Assembly: GCA_003024985.2 (NCBI GenBank)
Contig: PXIH01S0001002.1
DNA length: 11,833 nt
Strand: one strand, 5' to 3'
Source: Euperipatoides rowelli
Lineage: Eukaryota; Onychophora; Udeonychophora; Euonychophora; Peripatopsidae
Positions within the stretch are counted from its first letter, which is position 1. Each line of letters opens with the position of its first letter. Position numbers and translations under genes: made by a program. Of the stretch, positions 1 through 10,000 are shown piece by piece. The notes beneath the pieces were generated by a model, which worked only from the letters and a program-made list of their open reading frames with translations, was not told the origin of the DNA and ran no database searches.

Positions 1-147
1 GAGGGGGAATGGATGGGATGGGTAAAGGCATTACTTAGAATGTGGGATGCAAAAGGGGGAGGTGTGTGGGGAGGTAAGTAGTAAATAAGGCTAACATCCT
101 GAGGATGACTCCGGATATAAGGAGAAGCCCAATCAATCAATCAATCA
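1..147 (+). repeat. Retroelement-like 3' end with (AATC)n tail
   Basis: Purine-rich, G-rich sequence (1-80) is followed by the palindrome CATCCTGAGGATG at 95-107, a second small stem CTCC/GGAG at 109-124, and a short tandem tail of AATC units at 131-147. A stem-loop followed by a tetranucleotide tail is characteristic of the 3' ends of many non-LTR retrotransposons and derived SINEs. The body of the element would lie before base 1. The family is not recognised. Confidence 0.5.
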
Positions 148-552
148 GTGATCAAAAAGCTTAAGTGTGTTTGATGATGGGGCACTTTACCTAAATTTGT
201 CCTATTATTTGATGGAACACTTTCGATGGCATTCTTCGGTATATAGAAACCACAGAAAATACTGTGCTTTCGGCTTAGTTTTTTTTTTTTTCATGAGTAG
301 TAGTTAATACAGGAGGTTTATGACTTCACTGTTTTTGAATATGAGGTTGTTACTTAGCGTTTGTCTTTCAGATAATTTGTGAAGAGATAAAATGATATTT
401 TCTTTGGATTTATCACCAATGAAAGGATAAAAAGGAATGGGGGGGGGATAAAAACTCCCTTTGTAAAAACATTATGAGATGTGATTCAACCATTTGTAAT
501 TATCTATATATTAATACGTGAAGGGAAAACTTTGGATCCCTTTTTAAGTATA
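148..552. other. Unassigned intronic sequence
   Basis: No coding segment, RNA gene or bounded repeat was recognised here. The stretch is AT-rich with a T run near 280-292 and a G9 run at 439-447. It is probably part of the AK7 intron before the P-loop exon. Confidence 0.4.
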
Positions 553-779
553 TTGGGTGAACAGAGGAGTGTGAGATTTGGCAGAGTTAAAGTTTATATG
601 GAGAGGGAGTGCAATGAGCTAAAATTTATATATAAAATTAAGACATTCATTGTTTAGCGTTGTGGNTTGGGTGAACAGAGGAGTGTGAGATTTGGCAGAG
701 TTAAAGTTTATATGGAGAGGGAGTGCAATGAGCTAAAATTTATATATAAAATTAAGACATTCATTGTTTAGCGTTGTGG
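553..779. repeat. Exact 113-bp duplication around one N (probable assembly artefact)
   Basis: Bases 553-665 and 667-779 are identical throughout, beginning TTGGGTGAACAG and ending GCGTTGTGG, with a single N at 666 between them. A biological tandem duplication would not carry an ambiguous base exactly at its joint. A placeholder N between two contig ends that overlap but were not merged explains this best. The true sequence probably has one copy. Confidence 0.9.
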
Positions 780-804
780 CGGCTTTTTACAAAGGAATTT
801 CTTA

Positions 805-823
805 TTGGTCGAATTTCGACCAA
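805..823. repeat. Perfect 9-bp palindrome upstream of the P-loop exon
   Basis: TTGGTCGAA, a single T, then TTCGACCAA: both arms match perfectly. It lies about 80 bp before the acceptor at 902. It may be a remnant of a repeat terminus; no function is claimed. Confidence 0.6.
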
Positions 824-902
824 CACTGGAGGCCTAGTTATTATAATTACATTTAATTTTTACAGGTTTTGTGTATTATATTCAATTCTTTTTTTTTTGT
901 AG

Positions 903-1031
903 GCTTTAAAAATTTGTATTCTTGGACCCCCAGCTGCAGGAAAGTCCTTAATTGCAGAACAATTGTGTACATATTATAAACTTCATCACATACAGATTCA
1001 ACGAGTCATTGAAGAAGAATTGAACTATATG
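903..1031 (+). CDS. AK7: AK7 exon: P-loop of the adenylate kinase domain
   Basis: The exon has 43 codons read in phase 0. A T-rich tract ending in TTTGTAG (to 902) is the acceptor and GTAAGC at 1032 the donor. It starts [15 protein letters not shown], so the nucleotide-binding P-loop GPPAAGKS is at exon residues 8-15. The pattern lacks the central glycine of classical adenylate kinases (GGPGSGKGT), as in AK7, where GPPAxGKS is usual. The lysine and serine that contact the phosphates are kept. The following helix and strand read [14 protein letters not shown], matching the start of the AMP-binding region, and the exon ends ELNYM. Upstream the frame is not clearly coding, so the acceptor at 901-902 is preferred. 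The next exon lies 4774 bp away behind a LINE. Confidence 0.92.
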
Positions 1032-4000
1032 GTAAGCTTTTGATTCTATTATGTACTGTAACATAATGAAATGATGTTTTATTGAGATATTATAACGAGA
1101 AGCTTTCACCTCGCTATACAATAGATGTAGATGAACTTCAACAAACTTCAGGAACATTGAACTGGTTGCAAAACATTTTATTGCACAACAAAAAAATAAT
1201 AATATAGTGTAAAATCCCCTATCTGACAAAAAAGACCAGCATAACATGGTACTGGGGGTGGGGAGAAGACTGGCTCCATGGAAAGGTCACCTTTCAAACA
1301 ACAGAAATTAAAAATAAAATAAAAGTGAAAAACAAAAGCTGCTCGCTGGAAAGGGTTACCTTTCCAATATGCGAGCTCAGACATGGTTTGTATGGACGAT
1401 CTCCCTTTGAGATCACGGGAAGATTGCACATACAAATTAACAAATGAATAATAAATTAGCTAAGTAATTAATTAATTAGTACATTCAAGTAAGTTGGAAT
1501 ATTTTCAAGAGCTAATTAATTTCAGTGGCTGACAAGGCCACTTTTAATACAACATTTACTATCATTATTATTATTAAAGGTATATGTTTATTTAACAAAA
1601 AGCATAAATACACAATGATTTTGCAAGAATCCTGACCCTTATGAAGGATGTGGATTCATGTGACATTAAAATTAAAGTATAAGTTATTTTTGTTATATTA
1701 CAAGAACAAAATATAAAATTAAATAAACTGATTCATTAAGTTATGAAGATAAGGGAGGGAGAGGTTTTGAATCTTTTTGTTTTTATGTAGCTTGTTGGCA
1801 TTTCTTATTTTAATTCCCGAACAATCAAAGTTTGTTGTGGGGTAGTGCTTAGGATGTTGCAAAAAAAACTTCTCAGCAAACTTGAGGGACAGAGAAGTCT
1901 TTCTAACAATTAAATTATCAATATTTAATCTGACTAGCACACAAGGATAGTCAGTAAATTCCTTTCCCAGTATAATTTTTGTTACTCTGACATGTATATT
2001 TTCTAATTTATTTGCATGATTCTTGGTTATTGCCCCTCCCCATACCATGCAGAAATATTCAAGTATCGGTCTAATATAAGTCTTATAGAGATGAACCAAG
2101 CGTCGAAACTGGATCCCACCTTTCTCATTTTATAAATTATAAAAAATCTTTTTGAAGCCTTTAAAATTATCTCTTCAATATGTAAGTCCCATTTTAGTGT
2201 GTTTTGGATTTGTAATCCTAAAATTTTACTTACTTTTTTTCTTGTAATTATTATTATTATGTAATTATTGAGTGTAACATTTATTAAAAAGTCTGTCTTT
2301 CCAAAATCATGCATAAGATAGCAAGATTTGGAGGGGTTGAAAATCATATTCTTGTTACCATCATCTTTGTCTATTACATTTAAACTTTCAATCACTAGTG
2401 ATTCCCAGCTACTAGCTGTACCAGAACACACCACCAAGTCATCTATAAACTTGAATCTGTTGGGTAACTTCTTGGCTATATAGTTAGATAGTATTATGAA
2501 TAATAAAGAACTTAGCACCGACCCCTGGGGAATGCCATTATTGCATGAGTATATTAATTTATTTTTAGAATCAGGGATAATTAAAATATGTGAAAGCTGA
2601 TGGAGAAATGAGGAAATCCATATGATTAAATATGGAGATGTACTCATGGATATGAGTGATTGTAATAATATATTATGATTAACCATATTAAATGGTTTTG
2701 TAAAGTCGGTCACAAGGTGACAGATTTTTTGGAACATGTTTCAAGAGGCTTTAAGATATTATTAGCATAACAATATATTGAGAAGTGGATCTCCCAGGGA
2801 CCGCACCAAAATGATATTCATCAATTATATTAAATACAGTACTTCTGGCAACAAAAGTGAGTATATGTATTTTTCACAAATTTTAGAGATATTTGACGCC
2901 AATGATAGAGGCCTTATATTACTCATATTTGATGCACACTTAACTTTAGATATAGGCATAAAAATTTAATATCTCCAAATTTTCGGACATAGACCGTGAG
3001 TTAAAGAAAAATTAACAATGTGAGTTATAGGTTTGTGAAGTTCCATTGCAAATGTCTTGAGTATGAACGCTGTAATACCATCAGGAGAAGAGTTGTTTTT
3101 AAAAGGTAGGTACCGTTAGAGAATTCTCTAAACACCCACTGATGTTCCACATGTTTGAGAGGAAAACCAGGTAAGAAACTGGGAAGCAATGCAAAGTTAA
3201 TTTTATCTGAACAGTTAGCCAAATTTCTGAAAAAAATCACAAATTTCAACTGCTGTTTGAGTGACGTTTTTATTAGCGAAACATATATTACCTTTACTAG
3301 GTGATTGACCCAAACATTTATTTATTATTTTAAAATAATTAGAGCTACACAAAAACAACATCAGCTATCATTTTTTCATGCTCTTTTTTCTTAGCCTATC
3401 TTACTTTTGATTTAATTGTACGAGAAATTAAATTTAAGTTTTCATAATTTTTGTTGACATCATAGATATTGTTTCTCTTTCTAATCAAGTCCTCCATCTC
3501 CCGATTAAACCAAGAATTTTCACCCTTGACTTTTTTTCTTCCAATGGAAACGATACCTCATATAAGAGAGATATTATCTCACTGAATATTTCAGCCATGC
3601 TGTCAATGTCCCCAATTGCCATAAGATCACTCCAATTAAACTCAAAGCCTTTCCCATAGTGTTAAAATTTGACTGTTTTTTTTTTGGTCTGCACCAATAT
3701 GTTTTAGGACTATAATTGTATTTGTACATACCACTATTGAAAATAGACAATAGATCATGATACGATGGCGCAATCGGTGGCTTTTGTTCAGCAATGTATT
3801 CAGCTGCTACATTGAAAAAACACTTAAATCTAAAATATTTTTACCACGATTGGGCTTCTTTACCAATTGCATAAAAAAGTTTTTAAAGATGATATTTTAT
3901 TAATTTTTAAATTATTAAAAAATCTCCCAATACAAATATTGATGAATTGGTGTTTACTGTCCAAATTCTGTCAACCTCTGAATTTATAAGGTCAATTAAA

Positions 4001-7000
4001 CTATCGGCATGTATGTCATTGGGGGGGGGGGGAGAATAAATCGCTATGACAGCTAAGAATGGGATAGCCCTAGGCAAATAATTAGTTCTATATGTTAATG
4101 ATATGACTTCTACTTCATCAGAAGTAGGCATATGAATGTGTAGAATTGTGGTATTTTTGTTGACATAAAGGGATATGCCCCCACCACCCTGTTTATCTAG
4201 CCTTTTTCTGATTCTGTCAATAGAGGTATAGTTACTTAAATTATAGGCATCAATGTCGTATTCTGAGAGCCACGATTCCGTAAAAATTGTGACATGAGGG
4301 TTTTCATAACACATCGTTGCCTGTATTTCTTCAAACTTATTTCTGATGGATCTTGTATTTGTAAGTATTAATTTTGGAAATATATAATTTGCAGAACGAC
4401 AGACAATAGTTTTGAGTATTTGATTTATTGAAATGTTTTTCCACCTAGACATTTCAAATCTACTTCTATTTACAACGTTGATTGCTCTAGGCACCATATG
4501 TTTGTCAACAGTCTTTCCAGCACGTCTACCATGTGGTCTCTAATTTTTCCTACCAATATTCAAATCATTGTGATCTGAGAAAAAATCTAAAAGTTATAAG
4601 ATCCTTTATTTTGTTGATAGCAAGTCTCAACATCATGGCTATTTCAATGGAAAGTAGTTTATCGTAGAAGCCGCACAATATCCACCAATAAGAGGGAATA
4701 AGTAACAAATGTCAATAAAACCAAACCCATCCGTGCATCCACACATAGTTGTCAGAAATATAAATGCAAAATTGGAAATAAAATAAATAGTTAAAGACAA
4801 CAAACAGCAAAAAACTGGAAAAGCAAAGGTGAAGCGAGCTGCCAATGGTGCTACATCCGGGTGTAATACTTCACGTAAATGACGTATGAAAGAAACAATT
4901 ATATATTGTAACTACCTCTGCTATCACTTGAATGCACTAATTAAAAAACAACAGGGAAAAAAAAACAATTACTATATCTTCCCCCCTCATAAGGGAAAAA
5001 ATATTTGTTTACAAAATATTTTTTTTTATATGATTTCCTCCTCTACTCAAATTATCTATAGGAAAAACATAAGAAAAACCTATAAATACATTTGATAAAT
5101 AGTCTTACTGAAAGGCAAATCTGATAATCCTATCAATGTTCGTATGAATGTTAAAAAGAGGGGGGAAAAAGTCTTTTGAAGGAGGATAACATAGTTGGGG
5201 ATAAAGTTCTTGAACGTGTTAAGTGCAGTACACAGTATGAACGCTCTGAAACTTATCCCGGCAAGGAACCTCTTGAAATAGAAGGGGGAAAAAAAGTACT
5301 CGTACAAATATTGCATACATGAGGAGTAGGCCATCGCCCTCTCACTGGTGAGCTTGCAAAGGAGTTTGGATAAAAATTCCCACACAGCACAACTTTCTTT
5401 CACAATACTGATGTCAGAAACGACTGATGTAATACGAAGAGGCCGTCGGAAGAATCACGCCTGCAGCAAAGAGTGGAAGGTTCTCCATAGGGAAACCAAC
5501 ATATAATGAAAGGCTTTCACACACCCCGTTCCTGCTATACAATAGGTGTAGATGAACTTAAAAAAAACTGCCAGGAATAATGAACTGATTGCAAAGCACT
5601 TTATTGCACTACAGAAAAATGATAGTATAACGTAAAAACTTCTATCTGACCAAAAGACCGGCATATTACTGTTGGGGGGGGGGGGGAGAGTGGGACTGGC
5701 TCCATGAGTCCTATTGAGAATAATCAATTTTGTCCATTCTGCATTGAAAATATTTTTACATTTCAACTTTAAATGATTAAAATGATTTTTCACACTTATT
5801 TCTAGAATACTGTAGTTTCTAAAATGGGAATGGAACGAGAGGAAAAAGATGAGGAGGAGGAAGAAGAAGATGAAGAGGAAGAAGAGGATTTTGGAGAAAT
5901 AGCTGATATTCTTGAGAATATTAAAGAAAACCAAGAAAATAATAAAGGTATTTTTTTTTTTTACATTTTTTAAAGAATGTATTTACATTTTTTTTGGCAG
6001 ACTGGAAAATAGGTGATTTTTCTTGTTATGTATCTCATTTCTATAATATTTACAGCATCAGATCTGTAGGTAGGTGATGACAGGATACTTTAAAAATTAT
6101 TTTGAAAACGAATGTATTTTTATAAGATACAATTAATATTAGCTAAAGGATAGTTTCTTATAAAAAAAAATGTCCACACAACTAGAACATGAATAGCTAC
6201 TTACATTATTTTATAATGTTATACAGTTCAATTAGCCTATCTCTAAGAATATAATAATGTGCAGGCTTTAATTGTAGTGTATACTATGCTTTCTTAATTT
6301 CTTGCTGTTAATTTTAATGCTTTTTAGTTTAAATGTATTTTTAGGTCGTATTGATGATGCTTATATTGTTGATTTTTATAAGAAAAAACTGGCTTCTATG
6401 AGTTGCCAAAATCAAGGTTTTGTTCTTGATGGATATCCCAAGACCTATGATCAAGCAAAAGAAGTCTTTGCCGGTAAAATATTATTTTCACAAAATTGTA
6501 TTTAGATATATTAATTTGATTTAAATACAGTAGCCTACATTATAGTGATTTTTTTAAAACTCATTTTTATATCCAATTAGCTCTAGAAGATGATGAACAG
6601 TACTCTGGAAAGGAGCCTCGCTTTAATTCCACTATCATGATAGGTAAACAATTGAAATCAAGTCAAAATATCTACAGTATTTAGTCATTCGTGTGCAGAG
6701 CCAAATTAAATACAAGTTTTTTGGAGTTCTAATTTTAAAGGGTCTATATCCTGATTACAGAAGGCTATTCTAGAATACTTATTTAACTACCTAAGCAGGC
6801 AGTCAAGGGCAACTAATGGTAAATATGTCTAAGGCAACAAATGATAATTATGCCATTCCATTAATTAGGATACTTTTAACCATGTTTACACTGGCCACTT
6901 TTCCGAAACATGTGCTACACAATGTGTTGCAATATTGACCAGTGTAAACGTGTAAGAGAATTATGTTGCTGTACAGCTTACTGAATCCTGTACCGCAACA

Positions 7001-10000
7001 GCTTCTAGGTATATGTTGCGGTACATGCCTCAGGCTATCTGCCACTATCAGTAAAAATGTATACAAGAACCTATATCGCAATAGGATTCGCTAAAATTAA
7101 GTCATATCCACTCTCGCTATGATCAATGATTGCCCACATGTTTACTTTGTCAAGATTTTATAATGGCCGGTGCTATTTTGAAAGCCGCCGAAGTTAAGTT
7201 TTATTTATTATTTATTTATTGAATCTAAGATTTAAGCCATTGGCTTATACAGTTATAATACATTATTATTATAGAACAATTTTAACAAGCTCTAATTAAT
7301 AACATATTTGAAAAACAACAAAACAAACAAAATAAATAATAAAACAGTGAAATTATAATAAGGAAATAATCCTAACATATATGTCTCCCCTTCCCTTTTT
7401 CTCTCTCTTTTCCCCTTTCTCACCCAAATCAATTGTCCGAATCAAAGGATGCTCTTAATTTAATTTAAGCAACAATACTAACTTTGAATTAATTAAAAGA
7501 TTTATCATTTACGTTCTCGGGGGAACAAAATATTTTAATTTTTTATTTTTATTTTTAAAGTGGGATTGCACCACCTTAAAAATGTTTTATTACTTCATAA
7601 AACATCAAAACAAAATAATACATTTGACAGTGAAAATATATAATACGAAAAAGTAAACTAGCACAAATATTTTTAGTGAGTTTTAATCTTAAATTAATTT
7701 ATAGTAAGTTTATCGTAAATTAAAACATTGTGAACAAATAAAAATAGTAGCCGACACTTTACCAGCTACTCTCAACTCGATTCTGTATATAGTAAAGTTA
7801 ATGTACATTAAGTTGGCCATATACTAAGAGTTATTGTGATGCTTTCTGGAATGAGAAAGTAAATTGTTTCGCTGTTAAAAGTATTATAACCTAACCAATA
7901 TAAATTCTGGTGAGAGTAACACTAATAATTATGATTGTAATGTTGGTATGTCACTAGTGACCGACATTCTCAGAATTCAAGAGGATATTGTGTTTTTGTA
8001 ATATGAACTGAGAGCCATGAATTTTCAGGGAGTTAAATCTAGAATTAATACAGTCTGTGTTTTTCATAGGCAAAAAAAAATTATGAAGATAAGACAAAGC
8101 TTAAGTCTATAAACTATAATGTCCCCAATATGACACTCGTTATATTTGCCTAAAGAATATACTAGATTCCCTAGAAAATTTTCCAGAACGATAGTGGAGT
8201 TCAGACCTGCTAAATATTTAAAAAAGAAAAGTAAAATCCTCAAACTTAACAGACAGGCATTAGTCAACCCACCACAGAAAAGCAAAATTTAAATTTCCAA
8301 ATTTATAAAAAATGTAAGTTTTACAACATGCAAGCCTCTGTCCATGGTCCTTGGCAAGAAGTGTGCATAAAATATTTTTTTTTCCTTGTAAGATATAAGA
8401 AGTAAAATATAAAATTCATTTCTTACATAGCCTATTTTTTTTTTTGAAAGATTACTCTCCTACTGCAATTGGCTAGATTACAGTTTACGGTTCCCCCTTT
8501 AAAATGGCTGCCAAATCCAGGCCAGACGTAAATATTGATAATTGAATGATCTTTGGTTTTTTAGAGCATGGATAATAAATGGTTTTATGAGCATGCGTAA
8601 TGTGACCATGCATACTTTTATTTGTTTTACTAGGCAGCAACACAATTTTTTTTTTTTTTTTTTTTTACTAAAAAAGCTTGACCTTCACTAAACATTAAGT
8701 GTTTTAGTTATTGTTGATATTGTTTAGGATTTCAAATATAGTTGAGTTAGGGTTCAGGTTATGAATGTGATTATTGCAACTTATAAGGGTTTCACACGTA
8801 GCTGGAGTTAGGGTAAGGTTACTTAGTGATGAAACGAAATATTAAAAAATATTTATAAAACGATTATTGCAATTTATCATAGGGTTGAGGCCTAGTGGAT
8901 TTTACACGTAGTTGGAGTTAGGGTAAGGGTAAGATTAGTGATGAAATGAAATATTAAAAATATTTAAAAAACGATTATTGCAATTTATCATAGGGTTGAG
9001 GCCTAGCCTAGTGTATTTTACACGTAGTTGGAGTTAGGGTCAGTGTAAGAGTAAGATTAGTGATGAAATATTAAAAATATTTATAAACGATTCTTGCAAT
9101 TTATCTTAGGGTTGAGGCCTAGTGGATTTCACACATAGTTGGAGTTAGGGTTAGGGTAAGTGATGAAATGAAATATTAAAAATAATTATAAAACGATTCT
9201 TACAATTTATCATAGGGTTGAGGCCTAGTAGATTTCACACATATTTGGAGTAGATTTCAAACATAATTCATAGTTGGAATTAGGATAAGATAGTGATGAA
9301 ATGAAATATTAAAACTATCAAAAAGGGGTTATTGCAGGTTTACATGATCTTAGGGTTGGGGTATAGTGATTTAAATAATCAAACAAATATACAATTTTTA
9401 TTTATTCTAACATGACATCTATATTACAAATTACACAGAATTACGATCTAAATTTTCATAGAGCTTAATAAAGAAAAATAATACCTGCAATTAAAATTAG
9501 CTCATTACTAAAATTAAACAAATAACTCGGATAAGATAAATTATAATATTTTTTCTTTAACATTTTATTATAAATGTGTGGACTACCATAATTTTTAATA
9601 TTTTTAAAATAATTTGGATCTAGGGTTAGTCGTGTGGTTTTTAAGTTTAGTATCTCATTGAAATATTTTATAATACAGACCTAAATTACTGATAATTAAT
9701 CGATGCATGCATAATTTTAAAATATTAAATTGTTATTGTTAATTTTCCTTTTCAATAACAATTCAATATTTTGAAATTATGAATGTGTCGTCTACTAATT
9801 ATCGGTAATTTCGTCTGGAATTGGTGGCCATCTTGGAGGGGAACTGTAAACTGTAAGCTTGCCCTGCAATTAAATATGTTTAATTCACCTACTGTTGAAT
9901 AATTTGATTAAAATAGAATTTATTATATATTTATTTTATTGTCAAGTGATTGGAATAAATGGTTTTATGTTATTTGGTTAGACTGGCTGTTTTGTTTGGA

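Larger units (their letters stand above)
1290..4870 (-). mobile_element. Degenerate non-LTR retrotransposon (LINE), EN + RT
   Basis: A nearly full-length minus-strand LINE inserted in an AK7 intron, antisense to the gene. From high to low coordinates it shows a probable 5' region (about 4870-4500), an AP-type endonuclease domain (about 4500-3740), a linker with [12 protein letters not shown] (near 3500), reverse transcriptase blocks (3100-2027), the C-terminal RT region (2099-1719) and an AT-rich 3' part with stem-loops. An ATT-rich run at 1563-1577 (ATT/AAT units) is a possible tail. The protein order and motifs fit the Jockey/CR1/L2-like supergroup; the exact clade is not assigned. Many frameshifts and stops make it inactive. 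The outer limits are approximate, since no target-site duplication was identified. Confidence 0.85.
8471..9863. mobile_element. Non-autonomous DNA transposon with TIRs and 8-bp target duplication
   Basis: The ends are inverted repeats. The left end reads GGCTAGATTACAGTTTACGG, and the reverse complement of the right end reads GGCAAGCTTACAGTTTACAG (17 of 20 identical). The similarity continues inward with gaps for about 70 bp (left 8471-8545, right 9794-9863) through GTTCCCC, ATGGC and GATAATT blocks. Outside both ends stands the same octamer, CTGCAATT (8463-8470 and 9864-9871), as expected of a target-site duplication. The 1393-bp interior has no transposase frame. It holds a T21 run, a ~110-bp tandem array and a long hairpin. 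An 8-bp duplication fits hAT, P or Merlin-like families; the GGC start does not settle which. It sits in an AK7 intron, 110 bp before an exon. Confidence 0.85.

Noticed and set aside
948-1247. 99-residue minus-strand open frame
   Set aside because: It overlaps the AK7 P-loop exon on the opposite strand and continues through the dispersed repeat; no protein family is visible.
2778-2969. 63-residue + strand open frame
   Set aside because: It is antisense to the RT block PISKVKC...[18 protein letters not shown] of the minus-strand LINE, and the minus strand explains the sequence better.
1090-5706. LTR retrotransposon with the repeat pair as its LTRs
   Set aside because: The interior is an EN-RT LINE on the minus strand with no integrase, protease or gag, and the two copies differ substantially from each other.
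5080-5934. Two minus-strand open frames of 107 and 159 residues
   Set aside because: They run through repeat sequence and antisense to the acidic AK7 exon; composition is Phe/Leu-rich from T and C runs, not protein-like.
8064-8285. 73-residue hydrophobic minus-strand frame resembling a membrane protein
   Set aside because: Low complexity from AT-rich DNA, with no conserved motif, no start context and no partner exon.
8730-9365. CRISPR-like or telomeric array
   Set aside because: Units are ~110 bp, degenerate and contiguous without spacers, in a eukaryotic intron; TTAGGG occurs within larger units rather than as a hexamer array.
8574-9969. 16-bp identical word AATAAATGGTTTTATG at 8574-8589 and 9954-9969
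   Set aside because: One copy is inside the transposon and one outside its right target duplication. With such AT-rich sequence and no extension of the match it is probably chance.
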